Shown here: positions 45,841 to 56,155 of the stretch, piece by piece
Numbering within the stretch: position 1 is the first letter of the stretch
Layout: each line of letters starts with the position of its first letter
Assembly: GCF_963259705.1 (NCBI RefSeq)
Contig: NC_081852.1
Coordinates: 64,266,000 to 64,329,999 of the forward strand
From: Myotis daubentonii
Taxonomy: Eukaryota; Chordata; Mammalia; Chiroptera; Vespertilionidae
DNA: 64,000 bases
Direction of reading: 5' to 3'
The notes under the pieces: model-generated
The model's database searches: none
Seen by the model: the letters and a program-made list of their open reading frames with translations, nothing else
What the model was told of the DNA's origin: nothing
Program-made: the position numbers and the translations under genes

Positions 45841-47339
45841 CTAACCCTAACCCTAGCCCTAACCCTAACCCTAACCCTAACCCTAACCCTAGCCCTAACC
45901 CTAACCCTAACCCTAACCCTAGCCCTAGCCCTAGCCCTAACCCTAACCCTAGCCCTAGCCCTAACCCTAACCCTAACCCTAGCCCTAACCCTAACCCTAA
46001 CCCTAACCCTAACCCTAACCCTAACCCTGTCCATATCCCTAACCCTAGCCCTAACCCTAACCCTAACCCTAGCCCTAACCCTAACCCTAACCCTAACCCT
46101 AACCCTAACCCTAGCCCTAGCCCTAACCCTAACCCTAGCCCTAGCCCTAGCCCTAGCCCTAACCCTAACCCTAGCCCTAACCCTAACCCTAACCCTAACC
46201 CTAACCCTAACCCTAACCCTAGCCCTAACCCTAACCCTAACCCTAACCCTAGCCCTAGCCCTAGCCCTAACCCTAACCCTAGCCCTAACCCTAACCCTAA
46301 CCCTAACCCTAGCCCTAGCCCTAGCCCTAACCCTAACCCTAGCCCTAACCCTAACCCTAACCCTAACCCTAGCCCAGGATAAGGTCTGAGTGACAGGTGA
46401 CTCCATCTTAACCCTAAACCTAACTACTAACTCTAACCCTAACCATAACCATTGTCACATGTTTTTCTGGAACTTGTGTCCAGGGAGTGAGCCGCCTTGT
46501 TTGTGGGGTTGGCTTTCAGCACCTCCTGTGTCACCTCAGGAATCGAGGGTGTGCTCAGCGGGGGAAGGCAGCCAGGCCCGGGAATGTCTGCCAAAGGAGC
46601 GGATGGGAGCGCGTCACCTCACGCCATGAAAATGGTCCTGGCGCCGGCCCGCCCCTGCCACAGGGTTGGGGTGCAGAGGGCTGTGGGCAAGCGAGACCGT
46701 CCTCGAGACCCTGCCTCCCTGACTAGCGGGCAAACCTGCCCTGGGGGTCTGAGTGCAGAGCAAACACAGACAAGGTGTGGGGGCCTCTTCCTGAGATTGT
46801 GGGGGTTCCAGGGAGAACGGCCCCCACCAGCTCCCAGGAAGTCTCCCTACTGGCCTCCAATGGGTCTGTGTCCAGGAGTCAGACGGAGATGCTCAAGTTA
46901 CTGTCAACAAGGTGTTTTCTGTCCTAAACTGATCTGTTTTCTTACGGGGAAAATACATTAAAGGGGAAAATAGAGATGACACGCCATGCCCAGCATTCCT
47001 ACAGAAAGCTTTAGGGCATACACGCTATGCACAGGTTTCCTATCCAATCTTCCACGTCGCATAACATCCTGGTCACTTCCCCGTAGCCTTAAATCCTAAT
47101 AATAATAATATAATGGCTGAGTAATGGTCTGTCTGGCGGATGGTAACAGCTCTAAGTCCTGGACACACAGGCCAGCTCTCAAATGTGGAGGTCACTCCGC
47201 ACGCGGGAAGCCTCTGCAATCCGCCTCCGCGGTCTGACTGGGGAGCCCTCGCAGAACCAGGAAAACACCCCGAACGCCACGCTGCTCCATTAACCATGTC
47301 TTACAGTTACATTTTGGTTCGAGTTACATTTTTTAATTC

Positions 47340-47770
47340 ATAAATTTGAATATGACTTAATGTTTATTGAGTATTTGTACTTCATCTGCTTATCTTCGTT
47401 GCCCGTGACTATTGTTAATTATTTCCTCACTGTTTTGCATTAGCCTTTCACACAAAAGTAAGGCTTAACTCCCTGATATTTTCCACCAACGCCTTCCGAT
47501 GTGCTGAGAGGCGGTTTTCGCGTTTCTGTGGTCAGCCCCAATAATCGTTTATTTATTAGCCTATCTTTAAGCATTTATAGCTACAAAGCCCTCTTGCTTT
47601 TGTTATTTTTGCATAACTGTTAACTGCATGTGGAACTTATTTGGTCTATGGGGAGAGCTGGGGATTACCTTTAATTTTTTCCACATGGTTGGTCCTAACA
47701 TCATTTACTGACTAATCTCATTTTCTTCACGGCCTTCACCAGGGACGAGTATTAACTCCACTCGGGTCTG
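47340..47770 (-). mobile_element. possible L1 remnant
   Basis: AT-rich stretch. TCCACATGGTTGGTCCTAAC followed by ATCATTTACTGACTAATC resembles the reverse-strand L1 motif CCAGTTTTCCCAGCACCATTTATTGAAGA in order and spacing. Weak evidence only. Confidence 0.35.
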
Positions 47771-48054
47771 TGGTGAGGGCGTGGGTATAGCTGTCACCTG
47801 TTGATGGTTTCATTTGGTGACTGACATTTTTTCTTTTTCCCCCCTCAACGATAGAATGCTTTTAATATACTTCTTTCTCAGGTGTTCTGGGCTGGATCAA
47901 CTACCAGGATTTCCTTAGAAGGAGCACCCATGCTACGCACGGCTCGTCTGAGCACAGCTCGTGGTGAACTGAGCAGCCGCCCCGTCTCTCACATTCAGAG
48001 TCAGGTTTACAGCGGTTCCCTGGGAAAATGCATTTTAGCTCTTTGTGTTTGCTC

Positions 48055-48268
48055 TTTTTAATATATTTTTTTATTGATCTCAGAGAGGAAGGAAGAGGGA
48101 GAGAGAGATAGAAACATCAATGAGAGAGAATCACTGATCGGCTGCCTCCTGCGCGCCCCACACTGGGAATCGAGCCCGCAGCCGGGGCATGTGCCCTGAC
48201 CAGGAATTGAACTGTGACCTCCTGGTTCACAGGTTGACGCTCAACCACTGAGCCACGCTGCCAGGGCG
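48055..48268 (-). mobile_element. Ves SINE
   Basis: Reverse-oriented copy: TATTTTTTTATTGATCTCAG, GGCTGCCTCCTGCGCGCCCC, AGGAATTGAACTGTGACC and CCACTGAGCCACGCTGCCAG. Confidence 0.95.
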
Positions 48269-49729
48269 GAAAATGCTCAGAGGAGCAAACGAGGGCGATG
48301 GAGACAGAGCGAGGGCCTTGCTGGGCCACGTTGACAGAAAGTTAATTCGTGGTCGGTCACCCTCTTAGTAAAGGAGTCTTTTCGTTTGGCTGGAAGCAAT
48401 GGCTTGCATTTAGCTACGACCGTCTTCATTGCTCCCTGGCAGAGGGACACTGGACGTGCGACAAGTAGCTGCTCCTATGAACATGCAGCAAAGGCTGTGA
48501 GCTCCACCTGTCACTTTATCCCTCGGTTCTCGTGGGTGTGCTGCTGTCACCCCATCTGCAAAGTGCGGCTTCCAGAGGGGACACCCTTCCGGCTCCCACA
48601 GGGCAGCTGGCTGCGGGCAGCCGTCCACACCCTCAGAAACTAACACTCCCCCGTGTCTTCCCTGAGGCCGCGTTGGCCAGGACTTTGCAGCAGCTCTAAG
48701 TTCAGCCTCTCGCTTCCCGGGCGTCTTGCTTCGTGAGAAGTCCTTCTAAGACCCAGGGATAAAAGCTCCCCGAAGCGTGAGGCAGATAAAAAGCAATCGT
48801 TGCACAGAAGACGAGGCTGCGGGCTTCTCCCCTTCCCCCGCCCCATCCTCTCATTAGTTTAAGTTCTGACTGATTTAAACACTTGTTACACTTTTCCTGG
48901 AAACATAAAAGTTTAATTTGGAATATGGTCACGGAGCAAAACTTCTGCTGAGCATAACGCAAAGACATGGTTGCTAATGAGTGGGCCTGACTGAACAGGA
49001 AGCAAGGAAGAAAATACAGATTTTGGAAGAAAATAAGCAATTTCACAATGTTTCCATTTGCTCCAAATCCAACGTCATTGCTTCAAGGGGCAGCCTGGAA
49101 ATTCTCCTCATGAAAGCACAGTAAATACTCCTGGAGACGTCTGTTCTCGGGCCTGCAAGAAACGGGTAGAAATGACAGCTTTCCTAGAGCAACTTGTGGG
49201 AGATTTGTGTTGGTGATACCTGTTTTAAACTCATTCTTCCCTCCAGCAAAAGCACAGATCATGCCACCATGCAGAACAGAGCAGCGAATTACTGCTTCTT
49301 TAATAACAAAAAGTGTATGTATACTGTCTTTGTGGTTGCGGGTGATTGTGTGTGAATACCTGTGTGCTTTGGATACATTCTGGGATAATTTGAAAAGCTA
49401 TTGCAAAATCCTTCCTCCCCGTTAGAAATTCCGATTTTTAAAGAAAGGAAATTCTGATTTTGCACCATTAATCGGCATTTTCAACATGCCAAGCGCCCAG
49501 TTTGAAGCCTGCAAATAAAACGGAGCCCAGATGCCTGCACTTAACACGTCATAAGCAGCTCGTTACACTGATAAGCGTCACCCAGTAACACGGCTCCTCC
49601 AGGCGCCCTCGCCCTCCCTTGTCCCGAGTCACCGGGTGAGACTCCTGGGCTGGGAACCCCAGGCATTTACCCTCCTGACGGTCCCCCCGGCCTGGCTGGC
49701 TCAGAGGGGCCAGCTCCAGCCTGCACACC

Positions 49730-50900
49730 GGAGTGCCCGCACACACAGGGTCAGGCGGGAGGGGCAGACCCAGGGACAGGGCCAGGGGGTGGGAGGGGAC
49801 CCCAGGCCCCAGGACGACCCAGCACAGCCAGGGCCGGCCTCACCCTTTCCCGAACCCCTGGGTCCCAGCGCAGCCCCTGGCTCGCCCAGGCCACGTCCTC
49901 TCGCCAGAACCAGTTTCCCAAGAGCGGGCCGCTCGGAATCGAGGGTTTGGGATGAATGCTCACGGCCCTGGCGCGTTGCCTTCTAACAGTTCTCGGCGCA
50001 CGAGGGCCCCATCCCCCGCCTGGGCCTGCAGGCACCCAGGTCCCTGCCCACCGACAGTGCCCAGCAGCCTTGGCCCTTCGGATGCGCCAGCCACGGTGCC
50101 TGCTGCGCGGCTCCTTCAGTCCCGGGACCCTTGGGGCGGAGGCGGCCCAGTCAACAGGGGGACGATGCGCCCGGGGCGCAGGGCTCGGGCCGGGGCGCTG
50201 ACAGCTGTCCCAGCTTCAGCTCCTCCTCCACCGGCCGGGCGCTCCCATCGCTTCTGCAGGAGGAAAACGGGCGGAAAGGCATTCGGGTCCATCTGGGCCC
50301 AGGACAGGCGCGGGCCGCCTCTGAGAACGCGGGGTGCGCACAGCGAGCTCAAGGCTCCCACAGCCGGGCTCCTGGGGTTACCCCCCGCCCCCCCCGCCCC
50401 GAGGCTGCGAGACCCCGGCCCCTCGCACTCCCCCTGCAGGGCCCGACCCGACGCCCCATTCCCACGCCCCCGGATCTGGGAGGAGTGGATGGGTGACGGA
50501 CCCCCGGCTGGTGAACCTCGCGGGGCGCTGGGCGAGAGGTGGAGGCTCCACCGCCAGGGGCGCAGCGCCATCGCGTGGCCGGCAGTGCGCTCCGACCTCC
50601 GCGGTGGAGGGAGCGGGACCGGGTCCCTTTGGGAACATCCTGGGCGGCGGCTGGCGCGGGCGGCCCTGTAGCTGCAGCAGGAAAAGGAATGGGGGGCCCT
50701 GCCTGGCGGGGTCGCCCCGAACTCACAGAGGGAGCAAGGCCCCCTCTCCCGGCGGGGCCGGGTTTGTCCCGGAGGAAGAGGCACGTGCGGCCGGCAAAGG
50801 GCCCGGACCTCCTCCTGGGACGTGCGGGTCCCTGAACCGGGCGAGGCCGTTCCTCCTGCAACATCGTTTGAAAATTGCGGTTACAGCTGACGGACAACAG
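49730..50900. promoter_or_regulatory. CpG-rich stretch (possible CpG island)
   Basis: CpG dinucleotides are frequent between about 50100 and 50780 (for example GCGCCCGGGGCGCAGGGCTC). Open frames of 220-312 codons on both strands reflect the GC content. No first exon or named promoter motif can be tied to it. It may be an orphan or subtelomeric CpG island. Confidence 0.35.
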
Positions 50901-51146
50901 CGACGTCTCAGGAGCCCCACGGCGCGACTGGACGTTGACAGAAGGGCCAGGCCCCAGGGCCCCATTTTATGGCAAAAAGTCATGAGCACCTACTGTGCGC
51001 CAGGACCTGAGGGGGAGCTGATGGTCCAGGTGGCTGGGCAGCACCGAGGGCGTCCGCAGAGACGCTGGGCCCGGATGTGTGACAACAGGACGACAGGCCA
51101 CCGCTGCACTGAAACCGCCATCAGACTCTGAAATGCTGGTAGCCAC

Positions 51147-51362
51147 GTCCTCTAACCTATGAGGTCACAGGTCCTCTCTGAGGTCACCGGTCCTCTCTGA
51201 GGTCACAGGTCCTCTCTGAGGTCACTGGTCCTCTATGAGGTCACCGGTCCTCTATGAGGTCACCGGTCCTCTATGAGGTCACAGGTCCTCTCTGAGGTCA
51301 CAGGTCCTCTATGAGGTCACAGGTCCTCTCTGAGGTCACTGGTCCTCTCTGAGGTCACCCGT
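51147..51362. repeat. minisatellite, 19-bp unit GAGGTCACAGGTCCTCTCT
   Basis: About eleven copies. Variation is at one base after GGTCAC (A/C/T) and at CTCT/CTAT. Each unit holds AGGTCA-N-(A/C/T)GGTCC. Confidence 0.96.
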
Positions 51363-52639
51363 CCACAGACCCGCGTACTCACCGCAGGCCTTTCAGACGG
51401 AGGAGATGGTCGGTGTGTGGAGTATCTGCGCCAACCGCCCCGCGATCGGGAGAGAGCTGCGCTCCCGCAGGTGCGATGTGACCATCATTGAAAACGCTCC
51501 GTCCGTCAGAGGTCAGTGCGAACAAGGAGGGCCATGCCCCCATCCCCATCGCGGGGCCCCCAGCCTTTGTCCGCAGACCCCTGGGTTAGGAAGCGGCGTG
51601 AGCGGAACAAGTGATACAGAAGCAGGTGCATGGACACTCTGACCGCAAACCGGAAGGAATGCCTGAGCTACCGGGACAGTGTGGGGTCAGCACTGTGCGC
51701 AGGAGCCTGGTGCAGAGGGAGGCGATGGCCACCGGGGGCCCAGTTCAGCCGTAAACCCACCCAGTCTGTACACTCGACTCGCCTGCTAAGGACCCCAGTC
51801 CGGGCCCCACCCCAATTCTAAACCCAGTCGGACTCATTTCTTACCGGCCTGGGTCTTGGCACTTGAGTGTGCAATGTTGCCGCTTGGGGCAGCCCCGCCT
51901 GACAACAGCATCAGCCCGGGGCGTCGACCTCCCGGAGCTGAACCTGCCGCTGAAGCTCAGCATCTGGGTCCTTCCAGGCCTCCACCCGCCGTCCATCCCG
52001 CTGGACCCGGGGTCACTCCTAGGCCAGCAGGGATGGCACCTGCTCCCACCACCGGTTCCACCGGCCGCAGCACCACAGGCCGCGTTTTGGGGTGGCTCAG
52101 AGCGCAGGGCTGGGTCAGAGGTGCCGTGGGGTTGGGTAGGAGCCAGCGTGGCAGGCTTGCGGGGTGATGTCAGAGCTGGCGCCGGCAGGGAACAACTCTG
52201 TTGACAAGAAGATTAATCAGGCAAACGGTGCCCATCAGTCACCACCGCCGCCTCCTCAGGGTCAGCGCCAGTCAAGCCTTTGCTAGGCTTTTCCATCTTT
52301 TTAAAAGAAAGCTTCATCTCCTAACAAGGCAGCCAGCACACAGCTCCTGGCGTGCCAGGGGGCAAGTCCCTGCAAGCAGGTTCTGGGAAGGGCTCCTGGA
52401 ACCGCAGGGCCTCGGGCTGGCACAGCCGAGCCGGGCGGGCCTCCTCCCTGCACAGACCCAGCCCCGGAAGCTGGGCTCTGCGCCCCCTCCAGGGACGCCG
52501 CTGTGAGCTCTCCTGGTCGCTCCCTCTGCCGCCCACGGGTGAGCGTCCCTTGAGGGGCTGGCAGTGGCCACGCTGGGCCTCCTGGCTTAGCGGCTTCCGC
52601 TACCGACACCTTCCCTCATTGCCAATGTCCTTTCTCCAC

Positions 52640-52960
52640 CACGCCCGCCCCACCGTCCACGATGAGACGTGGCCTCATCCTTCACCCGACAAACACACTG
52701 GCCTCTTCTGTGCCAGCGACACAGGGTGGAGTGACCTCCACACGCCCGGCCCTGGCCTTGCCCAGGGGGCGTAGAGGGACACGGCAGTGAGTAAATACAC
52801 GCACGTGAGCTGCCTGCGCCTGGGTGGAGGCCTGGAAGGGCACCGAGGGGCTGCGTGGAGAGGGCCTGAGGGGCAGCGGTTTGGGGAAAGGCCCGAGGAG
52901 GCGGGCTTCGGAGAGGGCGGGAAGGTGCCCGGGAGGGACAGGAGTCGGACGTGCGGGGAG
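52640..52960 (+). mobile_element. old L2/MIR-class fragment
   Basis: CTTCTGTGCCAGCGACACAG, GGACACGGCAGTGAGTAAAT and AAAGGCCCGAGGAGGCGGGC resemble the ancient consensus containing TGTGCCAGGCACTG, CAGTGAACAAA and AAAGGCCCTGAGG. Family assignment is uncertain. Confidence 0.4.
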
Positions 52961-53175
52961 GGAGGGGTGCTCTGCGAAGGTCTGTTGACTGGATAGAAAC
53001 AGGCTTCCAAGTTCTGCTTCTCTTGCTTCCTGTGAACTAGGTTCTCCGGGGACTCGCTAAAATGTAGACTCCCAGCTCCCCTGGTTCAGGAGGGACCCGG
53101 AAAGTGGCATCTGAAAACCCCGTCCCCCCCACCCCCCAGCTGCTGCGGTTGGTCCTGCCTGAGGCCCCGGGCCTG

Positions 53176-53439
53176 CCCAGGCAGCCCTCCCCTTCCAGCT
53201 GCGCCCGCCCACAGCCCCCCAGGCAGCCCTCCCCTTCCAGCTGCGCCCGCCCACAGCCCCCCAGGCAGCCCTCCCCTTCCAGCTGCGTCCGCCCACAGCC
53301 CCCCAGGCAGCCCTCCCCTTCCAGCTGCGCCCGCCCACAGCCCCCCAGGCAGCCCTCCCCTTCCAGCTGCGTCTGCCCACAGCCCCCCCAGGCAGCCCTC
53401 CCCTTCCAGCTGCGCCCGCCCACAGCCCCCCAGGCAGCC
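53176..53439. repeat. minisatellite, 42-bp unit, six copies
   Basis: The unit starts CAGGCAGCCCTCCCCTTCCA and ends GCCCGCCCACAGCCCCC. Copies differ by GCGCCC/GCGTCC/GCGTCT. 42 is a multiple of three, so frames stay open on both strands. Confidence 0.96.
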
Positions 53440-55299
53440 TGCTCAGCCCTGGAGCTGCCCTGCCCGCCAGCCTCCGAGGGTGAGGCCCGAGGACACCTCT
53501 GTCTCTCCGTGGGCCTCCCACCTCCCGCAGCCCTGGCCAGGCCCGAGGAGGCCGTCCCGGCTCTGCGGTCTCCGGGCCCCGGGCTCCCAGGCCCGGGTCT
53601 CTGTCTGGCACACAGATCCTGGGCCTCTGCACCCCAACCAGGGCTGGGGAGGCGGCAGCAGAGGCACAGCTTGTCTCTGAGGAGATGCTGGGGGCCCTGG
53701 GTCACACATTTATAGGAACCCCTTTCCCAGCTGCACATGGAGGGACCAACCCAAACGCTCCTGCCCCGCCCACACCCATGGCCTGGGCCTCCCGGGGGAA
53801 GCGCTCCTCAGGCTTGAAGGCCGGTCCTCATTGGGGTCGGGGTGACAGGCCTGCGCTTCCCCAACCTGGGGCCACGGCCTCAGCAGCCCAGTGTGCAGAG
53901 GCCGTAAGGCCACGTAGAAGTCCGGGCGAGCCCCCCTCCTCACTCACCAGGGCCCAGTGGGGGGAAGCTTCTCGCTCGGGGGCTGGTGGCTTCTGGGCGC
54001 GGAGCCAGACAGATGTTCAGACAAAGGGCAGCTCCCTAACCGGGAGCTTCGAGCTTCGGGGCTGCGGTGAGGCCAGGGCCTGCATGTCCCGGTCCCTGCC
54101 GCCCCCTGCTGCCCGGCGCAGGCGGAGAGCAGGAGGCAGGGCCACGCTGGAAGGGTCTCGTACCCACGGGAACCTGAGACTCGGAATGGGCAGGGTCGCC
54201 TCCAGGCCACACAGCACGTCTCTGGGTAACGGCTCCGACAAGGAAGACGCCTGAATGGGCAGCACCCGCCTCTCCGGGAAGCTGGCTGGCAGGCGCTTCT
54301 CAGCCCCAGGGGGTCCTCGGGGTAGGAAGGTGGACGGGGCTCCGCCTGGCGTTTCAGTCCCCAGGGAGTCCCAGGCTCTAGAGGAGTTGGGAGATGAGGG
54401 GACCCTCTGACCATCCTGCGCGACCATTAGAGCAAGATGACCACGACGGGAAACGCAGGAGTGGGACAGACCACCTTGCTTTCCTCTCCGTGTAGGCAGG
54501 TCGGTGCCGCGAGAACGTCGCCTCCCAGGCGCACAGCGGGCTGGTCGCAGCTTCTGCGGAGAACAGACTCCTCCAGGTGGGTGGGTGGGTGAAGTTGTCT
54601 GACCTGAGCGATGCGGGCGCCGCTCCGGGGGGACGAAGAGCCTCCCTGGGTCTCGGACGCGGGCGAGAGTCCACGCAGACGTCATGGCGCAGGGGTTGGA
54701 TTTTTCCAGACAGAGCTGACCTGCACTCCCTCCGCCCTCTCTCCCTCCCCCGCCACCCACCCACTTGGCACCTGTTCACTGAGCACCAAGCAAGTCCCCT
54801 GCAGATGGAGCCAGCTGTTCCCGCTGGTTCCCGCCCTGGTGGTGGGCCCGGGGGGGACAGGCGGTGGACCTGAACTTGCACTCGTCACTTGTCACGGCTG
54901 TACCCAGCGCCTGAGCGGGACATTCGGGTGCTCGACGGGCCACAGCGCGGGCCTGGGACACACACCCCGGACGGCCCTTCATGGATCCAGTTCCTCGCGG
55001 AGGGGACAGGCCGAGCTGGGATCCCACCTGCAATCCCACCTGCAGGTGGCGCACACGTGGGAGGGAAACCTGGAGAGGCGCCCTCCCCCTCACCTCTGGG
55101 AGCCACAGCCGAGCCGCTCCCAGGACGGAGCCCAGGCTCAGGGTCCAGGCGCTCAGTCCTGCTCCGAGCTGCACCCTCGGACCTCAGCCTGGATTCTCTG
55201 GGTTCGGCGCGCGGCCTGGACTTCGGAGGGTGGGCGGCCGGACGGACTCCTGAGGAGCCAGCACAGCGCCCGCCTCAGGCACAGAGAACACAAAAGCCT

Positions 55300-55997
55300 G
55301 GCTGGGATTTCCTGTTTATTTCTCATTTCTGTACGTTATGGACATTAAAATCTCAGCAATAATTTACAATAGTCACATCTCATGTTAAGAACACAAAGAC
55401 AAAATTAAAGCATGAAGATTTCAAAAAGGAGGTTCCCATAATGCATCACAGGAGTTAAAATGCAAAGATCCAAGACCTGGTAGTGGAACCAGGCGCACAG
55501 GGTGGAAGTCCCTGTGAGTCTCCGTGCTGCCGCACAAGGCGGCCCTGCCGGGACCGGGGCACAGGGAGTCCAGGCCAGGACACGGAGCTTCGGTGACTCG
55601 GCACTGCTGGCTGCGTGTCGTCTGCATCTTCCACGGCTGAGTATAAACACAGGCACAGCACAGAGCTGAGAACAGGTCTCTCAAACTCACTACAGGTTTC
55701 CCAAACATCTTTAAATGTCATCGATGAGAAAAGTAATTCAGTTGATTGACTTTTAAGTTTAAAAAAACTATAAGTCTTTCCAGGGACTCTTAAAGCATAA
55801 AGTGGTATCTCTCTCACAATGGGAGCGCTCACGCTGTTCTCCGAGACACAGCTGTGCACGGGGCCTGGGGAGCTGGGGAGAGCTCGAGGACCTGGAGCGA
55901 AGCGTCCATCAGCCTGGGCTGTGACCGTGACCGCGGCCCGACCGACGCCCGCCTCACCTGGCTTGCGCGGTCAGATGTCCTGGCGCCTGTTAACCTG
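55300..55997 (-). other. WDR11: WDR11 3' untranslated region
   Basis: About 0.7 kb lies between the stop codon and the first polyadenylation signal on the minus strand. No SINE or tandem repeat interrupts it. The open frames here (for example 55455-55859 minus) have no family resemblance and are chance UTR frames. The exact cleavage site is inferred. Confidence 0.75.
55315..55320 (-). terminator. polyadenylation signal AATAAA of WDR11
   Basis: The plus strand reads TTTATT, giving AATAAA on the minus strand. About 20-35 nt downstream is a GU-rich stretch (TTTTGTGTTCTCTGTG), the expected downstream element. It is the only AATAAA on this strand between the stop codon and 55.3 kb. Confidence 0.8.
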
Positions 55998-56155
55998 TCA
56001 CTCTTCAGCCAGTTCCTGTTTGGGGGACTGCAGCTCATTCAATAAATCTCTGCCAGCGGCTCCAGCTTTTGAAGCGAAAAGAACTGCTCCCTGTTTAAAA
56101 CCGAGGCTCTTCAAGCTCCGGGCGTAGTCTGCGTACACGGCGGAGACGAGTCTCT
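55998..56155 (-). CDS. WDR11: WDR11 last coding exon with stop codon
   Basis: The exon encodes RLVSAVYADYARSLKSLGFK, QGAVLFASKAGAAGRDLLNE and LQSPKQELAEE, then TGA at 55998-56000. The acceptor dinucleotide is AC, not AG. Using AC gives G+AG = Glu and keeps the reading phase. The acidic tail resembles the family's usual C-terminus. Confidence 0.97.

Larger units (their letters stand above)
41180..46440. repeat. interstitial telomeric repeat block, (CCCTAA)n with variants
   Basis: About 5 kb is dominated by CCCTAA hexamers on the plus strand. CCCTAG is heavily interspersed, and there are degenerate forms such as CCCTGTCCATAT, CCTAACACTAA and AACTCCTAAACC. No TTAGGG run is seen on the plus strand, so all tracts share one orientation. 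That orientation matches a chromosome end lying to the left. The block contains four copies of a non-hexameric spacer (41180, 42366, 42905, 44373) and two L1 fragments. The apparent LGLGLG and RVRVRV proteins from this stretch are repeat translations only. Confidence 0.95.
46441..49700. other. intergenic stretch between telomeric block and CpG-rich region
   Basis: 46441-47100 is unclassified and mildly GC-rich. 47340-48050 is AT-rich with possible L1 traces, and a Ves SINE follows. 48280-49500 lacks recognisable repeats and has ordinary base composition. No exon with family resemblance was found. Confidence 0.5.

Noticed and set aside
41632..46406. LGLGLG and RVRVRV frames of 266 and 284 codons
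   Set aside because: Six-base telomeric repeats translate to dipeptide repeats in all frames. Not genes.
49733..50784. 312-codon plus and 222-codon minus frames in the CpG-rich stretch
   Set aside because: Overlapping GC-driven frames on both strands with no recognisable domain or splice structure. Kept only as a possible CpG island.
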